Positions 61,695 to 64,000 of a DNA stretch of 64,000 bases are shown here, piece by piece; position 1 is the stretch's first letter, and each line of letters begins with the position of its first letter. Below the pieces are notes generated by a model that was not told where the DNA came from, made no database searches, and worked only from the letters and a program-made list of their open reading frames with translations. The stretch spans positions 62,001-126,000 of the forward strand of contig NZ_JAQSDH010000038.1 in NCBI RefSeq assembly GCF_029945805.1. The letters run 5' to 3'. The stretch is from Flavobacterium sp. (lineage in GTDB: Bacteria; Bacteroidota; Bacteroidia; Flavobacteriales; Flavobacteriaceae). The position numbers were made by a program, and so were the translations under genes.

Positions 61695-62976
61695 TTTGTA
61701 ATTTTTTTAATCGGATTGAAACCGCATTTTTGTGCGCTTCTAATTGTTCCGCTTCTGCCATTAATTCTATTGTTTTTCCTAAATTTTGAATTCCGGTTGC
61801 CGTGATTTTTTGAAAGGTAATTTTCTTTACAAAACTGTCTAATGAAACACCGCTATAATTTTTGGCAAAACCATTTGTTGGCAACGTATGGTTGGTTCCG
61901 CTAGCATAATCGCCAGCACTTTCACAGGAATAATTTCCGATAAAAACCGAACCCGCATTTTCTATTTGCGATAACTTGTTTTCGGCATCAGCAATAGCTA
62001 AAATCAAATGTTCTGGAGCGTAATAATTGCTGAAATTAATTGCGTCATCAATTGAATTTACTACAATGGCACGACTGTTTGCTAATGCTTTTTCAACAAT
62101 AGAAACGCGTGACAATTGCGTTTTCTGAATTGTAATTGCTTCACTAACTTTTTCAACAATTTTTTCTGAAGTTGCAACCAAAATTACTTGGCTATCAGCG
62201 CCGTGTTCTGCTTGTGATAATAAATCGGATGCTACAAAATCGGCATCGCTAGTTTCATCCGCAATTACTAACAATTCACTGGGTCCAGCTGGCATATCTA
62301 TTGCGATTCCGAGTTGTTGTGCATATTGTTTTCCTGCAGTTACGTATTGATTTCCAGGTCCAAATATTTTAGATACTTTCGGAATGGTATCGGTTCCGAA
62401 AGTCATCGCTGCAACAGCTTGAATTCCGCCAATTTTATAAATTTTCGTTACACCAGTTAATTGTGCTGCATACAAAATTGCTGGATTTATATTTCCGCTT
62501 TTATCTGGTGGCGAACATAAAACAATGTTTTTACAACCTGCAATTTGTGCCGGAATTGCCAACATTAAAACCGTTGAAAAAAGTGGTGCTGTTCCGCCCG
62601 GAATATAAATTCCAATAGTTTCGATGGCACGACTTTCTCTCCAACAAAAGACGCCAGAAGTAGTTTCAATTTTAGTTACAGTTTCTTTTTGCGAAGCGTG
62701 AAATTTCTCAATATTATTTGCCGCTTGTTGAATTGCATTTTTTAATTCTTTAGAAATTAATGCGCTTGATTCTTGAATTTCTTGTTCTGAAACTTCAAAA
62801 TCAGAAATAGAAACACCATCAAAAAGTGAAGTATATTTTGAAATAGCTGAATCGCCATTTTTCTGAACATCAGTAAATATTCCTTTTACGGTTTCATTTA
62901 AATCGGCTACTGCAAATGTTTTTCTTTGGGATAAATCAGGCCATTTTTCTGGGCTTGGGTTTATGTATGTTTTCAT
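61687..62976 (-). CDS. hisD: Histidinol dehydrogenase
   Basis: Zn2+- and NAD-dependent enzyme for the last two steps, histidinol to histidine. The 429-residue protein shows IGIYIPGGTAPLFSTVLML (about 120-138), FGPGNQYVTAGKQYAQ, DMPAGPSELLVIADE (near 231-245), LLSQAEHGADSQ (near 255-266) and the C-terminal TNHTLPTNGFAKNYSG motif. Length is typical. Confidence 0.97.
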   Translation of the reverse strand: MKTYINPSPEKWPDLSQRKTFAVADLNETVKGIFTDVQKNGDSAISKYTSLFDGVSISDFEVSEQEIQESSALISKELKNAIQQAANNIEKFHASQKETVTKIETTSGVFCWRESRAIETIGIYIPGGTAPLFSTVLMLAIPAQIAGCKNIVLCSPPDKSGNINPAILYAAQLTGVTKIYKIGGIQAVAAMTFGTDTIPKVSKIFGPGNQYVTAGKQYAQQLGIAIDMPAGPSELLVIADETSDADFVASDLLSQAEHGADSQVILVATSEKIVEKVSEAITIQKTQLSRVSIVEKALANSRAIVVNSIDDAINFSNYYAPEHLILAIADAENKLSQIENAGSVFIGNYSCESAGDYASGTNHTLPTNGFAKNYSGVSLDSFVKKITFQKITATGIQNLGKTIELMAEAEQLEAHKNAVSIRLKKLQNG

Positions 62977-62995
62977 AGTACTTTTTTTTTAAAAT

Positions 62996-63853
62996 TTATC
63001 GAATCATTTTTTCAATTGGAATAATCAAGATTCCTTCTGCGCCAAGCGATTTTAGTTTGTCTACAACTTCCCAATACTCGTTTTCTTTTACCACCGAATG
63101 CAAACTGCTCCAACCTTCTTCAACCAAAGGCAGAATTGTTGGTGATTTCATTCCGGGTAAAATTTCACAAATGGATTTTATAGCGGAATTTGGTGCGTTT
63201 AGAAGAATGTATTTATTCTCTTTTCCGTTGCGGTAGCTTTCCATTCGGAATAATAATTTATCTAAAATTTGCTGTTTTTCTTCTGATAAATTTTTGTTTG
63301 AAATTAAAACAGCTTGGCTCTTAGCAACGACTTCAACTTCTTTTAAACCATTCATTAGTAAAGTGCTTCCCGAACTTACAATATCAAAAATGGCATCGGC
63401 AAGTCCAATTCCAGTTGCAATTTCTACGCTTCCGCCTAATTCTTCAATGATTACTGGAATGTTTTTAGAATCAAAGAAATCAGCAAGAATTTTGGGGTAA
63501 CTCGTTGCGATTTTTTTGTTTTTAAAAAAACTTAAATCGGTATAAATCTCATCTTTAGGAATGGCTAATGATAATTTACAAGTCGCAAATCCGAGTTGGG
63601 AAATGGTAGTTACTTTTTTGTCTTTTTCCCAGACTTCATTTTCACCAAGGATTCCAATGTCGGCAACGCCTTGTTCTACATATTGCGGAATATCATCGTC
63701 ACGTAGGTACAAAACTTCGATTGGAAAATTACTGGCAATCGCTTTCAGTTTGCGTTCGCCATTTGAAATTTGAATGCCACAAGATTCTAATAGTTGAATT
63801 GATTTTTCACTCAGTCGGCCACTTTTTTGGATGGCAATTTTTAAAGTACTCAT
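62996..63853 (-). CDS. hisG: ATP phosphoribosyltransferase (long form)
   Basis: First and feedback-regulated enzyme of histidine synthesis, joining PRPP to ATP. At 285 residues it is the long HisG form with a C-terminal regulatory ACT-like domain (about 210-285) and does not need HisZ. The PRPP site is in EIATGIGLADAIFDIVSSGS (near 144-163). It is first in the operon, 45 nt after an intrinsic terminator and downstream of a His-rich leader peptide, so it is under transcription attenuation. Confidence 0.97.
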   Translation of the reverse strand: MSTLKIAIQKSGRLSEKSIQLLESCGIQISNGERKLKAIASNFPIEVLYLRDDDIPQYVEQGVADIGILGENEVWEKDKKVTTISQLGFATCKLSLAIPKDEIYTDLSFFKNKKIATSYPKILADFFDSKNIPVIIEELGGSVEIATGIGLADAIFDIVSSGSTLLMNGLKEVEVVAKSQAVLISNKNLSEEKQQILDKLLFRMESYRNGKENKYILLNAPNSAIKSICEILPGMKSPTILPLVEEGWSSLHSVVKENEYWEVVDKLKSLGAEGILIIPIEKMIR

Positions 63854-63898
63854 TTTTGTTTGGGATAAAATCTGAGTACAAATGACTGTTATAAAAAC

Positions 63899-63930
63899 AA
63901 AAAAACCGTCAGATGAACTCAGACGGTTTT
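63899..63930 (-). terminator. his operon attenuator terminator
   Basis: On the minus strand AAAACCGTC (63930-63922) pairs with GACGGTTTT (63910-63902), followed by T residues (to 63899). The stem can be displaced: CTCACAGGCG in the leader peptide coding region (63972-63963) can pair with CGTCTGAG (63925-63918), allowing a 2-nt bulge, overlapping the first terminator arm. This is the layout of a ribosome-mediated attenuator. Confidence 0.85.
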
Positions 63931-63956
63931 AAAATATGTTTAGCTACACTACATCA

Positions 63957-64000
63957 TTAACTCGCCTGTGAGGTAAGATGATGGTGATGTAATTGTGCTA
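63957..64000 (-). CDS. Histidine leader peptide (partial, start beyond window)
   Basis: On the minus strand the frame ending at the TAA at 63957-63959 reads AQLHHHHLTSQAS and stop, with four consecutive His codons at 63989-63978. The start codon lies past the window edge. The peptide stops 27 nt before the attenuator hairpin. Stalling at the His codons under low histidine would leave the downstream leader RNA free for antiterminator pairing. Confidence 0.85.
   Translation of the reverse strand, partial: AQLHHHHLTSQAS

Overview
The window is AT-rich chromosomal DNA from a gliding-type member of the Bacteroidota, most likely a Flavobacterium or close relative. The grounds are three proteins with C-terminal type IX secretion (T9SS) sorting domains, a gldH gliding lipoprotein gene, an atp operon that ends after atpG without atpD/atpC, promoter-like TAnnTTTG boxes, and an almost complete lack of Shine-Dalgarno sequences. 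No tRNA, rRNA, CRISPR array, transposase, prophage or complete IS element was recognised. The content is mostly housekeeping; the novelty lies in intergenic repeats, RNA-level control and unusual domain combinations.

Layout. 1-4.1 kb: ATP synthase genes atpF, atpH, atpA and atpG, with a gene for a small exported protein of unknown function between atpH and atpA. 4.1-11 kb: a same-strand envelope and nucleotide run (GNAT acetyltransferase, polysaccharide flippase, dut, sugar-phosphate nucleotidyltransferase, TPR protein, DUF4292-type lipoprotein, EnvC-like protein with a degenerate LytM domain). 11-15.6 kb: thioesterase, SPOR protein, dprA, trpS and a PlsC acyltransferase. 15.7-19.4 kb, minus strand: recA, then a three-gene cassette of a lipoprotein, an ECF sigma factor with a TTG start, and a protein that joins an anti-sigma-like N-terminus, one membrane helix, a long low-complexity linker and a beta-barrel-like domain. 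19.7-22.1 kb: second PlsC, acyl-ACP desaturase, HD hydrolase. 22.2-26.1 kb: a secreted unknown, a crotonase and an orphan histidine kinase.

26.1-35.1 kb is a heme biosynthesis island. hemJ and hemH lie on the minus strand, an AraC-type regulator faces hemA, and hemA-hemC-hemD-hemE-hemF-hemB follow on the plus strand. Together these cover glutamyl-tRNA to protoheme except hemL. 35.2-37.8 kb carries small proteins (exported DinB-like protein, cytochrome c, unknown, Ogt, 3'-5' exonuclease). 37.9-45.4 kb holds two large T9SS cargo proteins on either side of an SpmAB-type fusion. 45.4-53.2 kb carries CoA-transferase subunits, PBP1A, GldH, a RicT/PSP1 protein, a TrhO tRNA hydroxylase with an extra C-terminal domain, and a bacilliredoxin. 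53.6-56.6 kb is a third T9SS cargo protein. 56.7-64 kb is the complete his operon (hisG-D-C-B-H-A-F-IE, minus strand), preceded by a leader peptide with four consecutive His codons and an intrinsic terminator, that is, a classical attenuator.

The most noteworthy observations are: (1) the his attenuator; (2) a roughly 105-bp intergenic repeat family present three times, with conserved ends and exchangeable hairpin cores; (3) a second class of intergenic spacers made of near-tandem short words, each spacer using a different word; (4) the lipoprotein/ECF-sigma/trans-envelope-protein cassette; (5) TrhO joined to a domain resembling the C-terminus of U32/TrhP proteins, which make the same tRNA modification; (6) paired dyads around the hemA promoter next to the AraC-type regulator.
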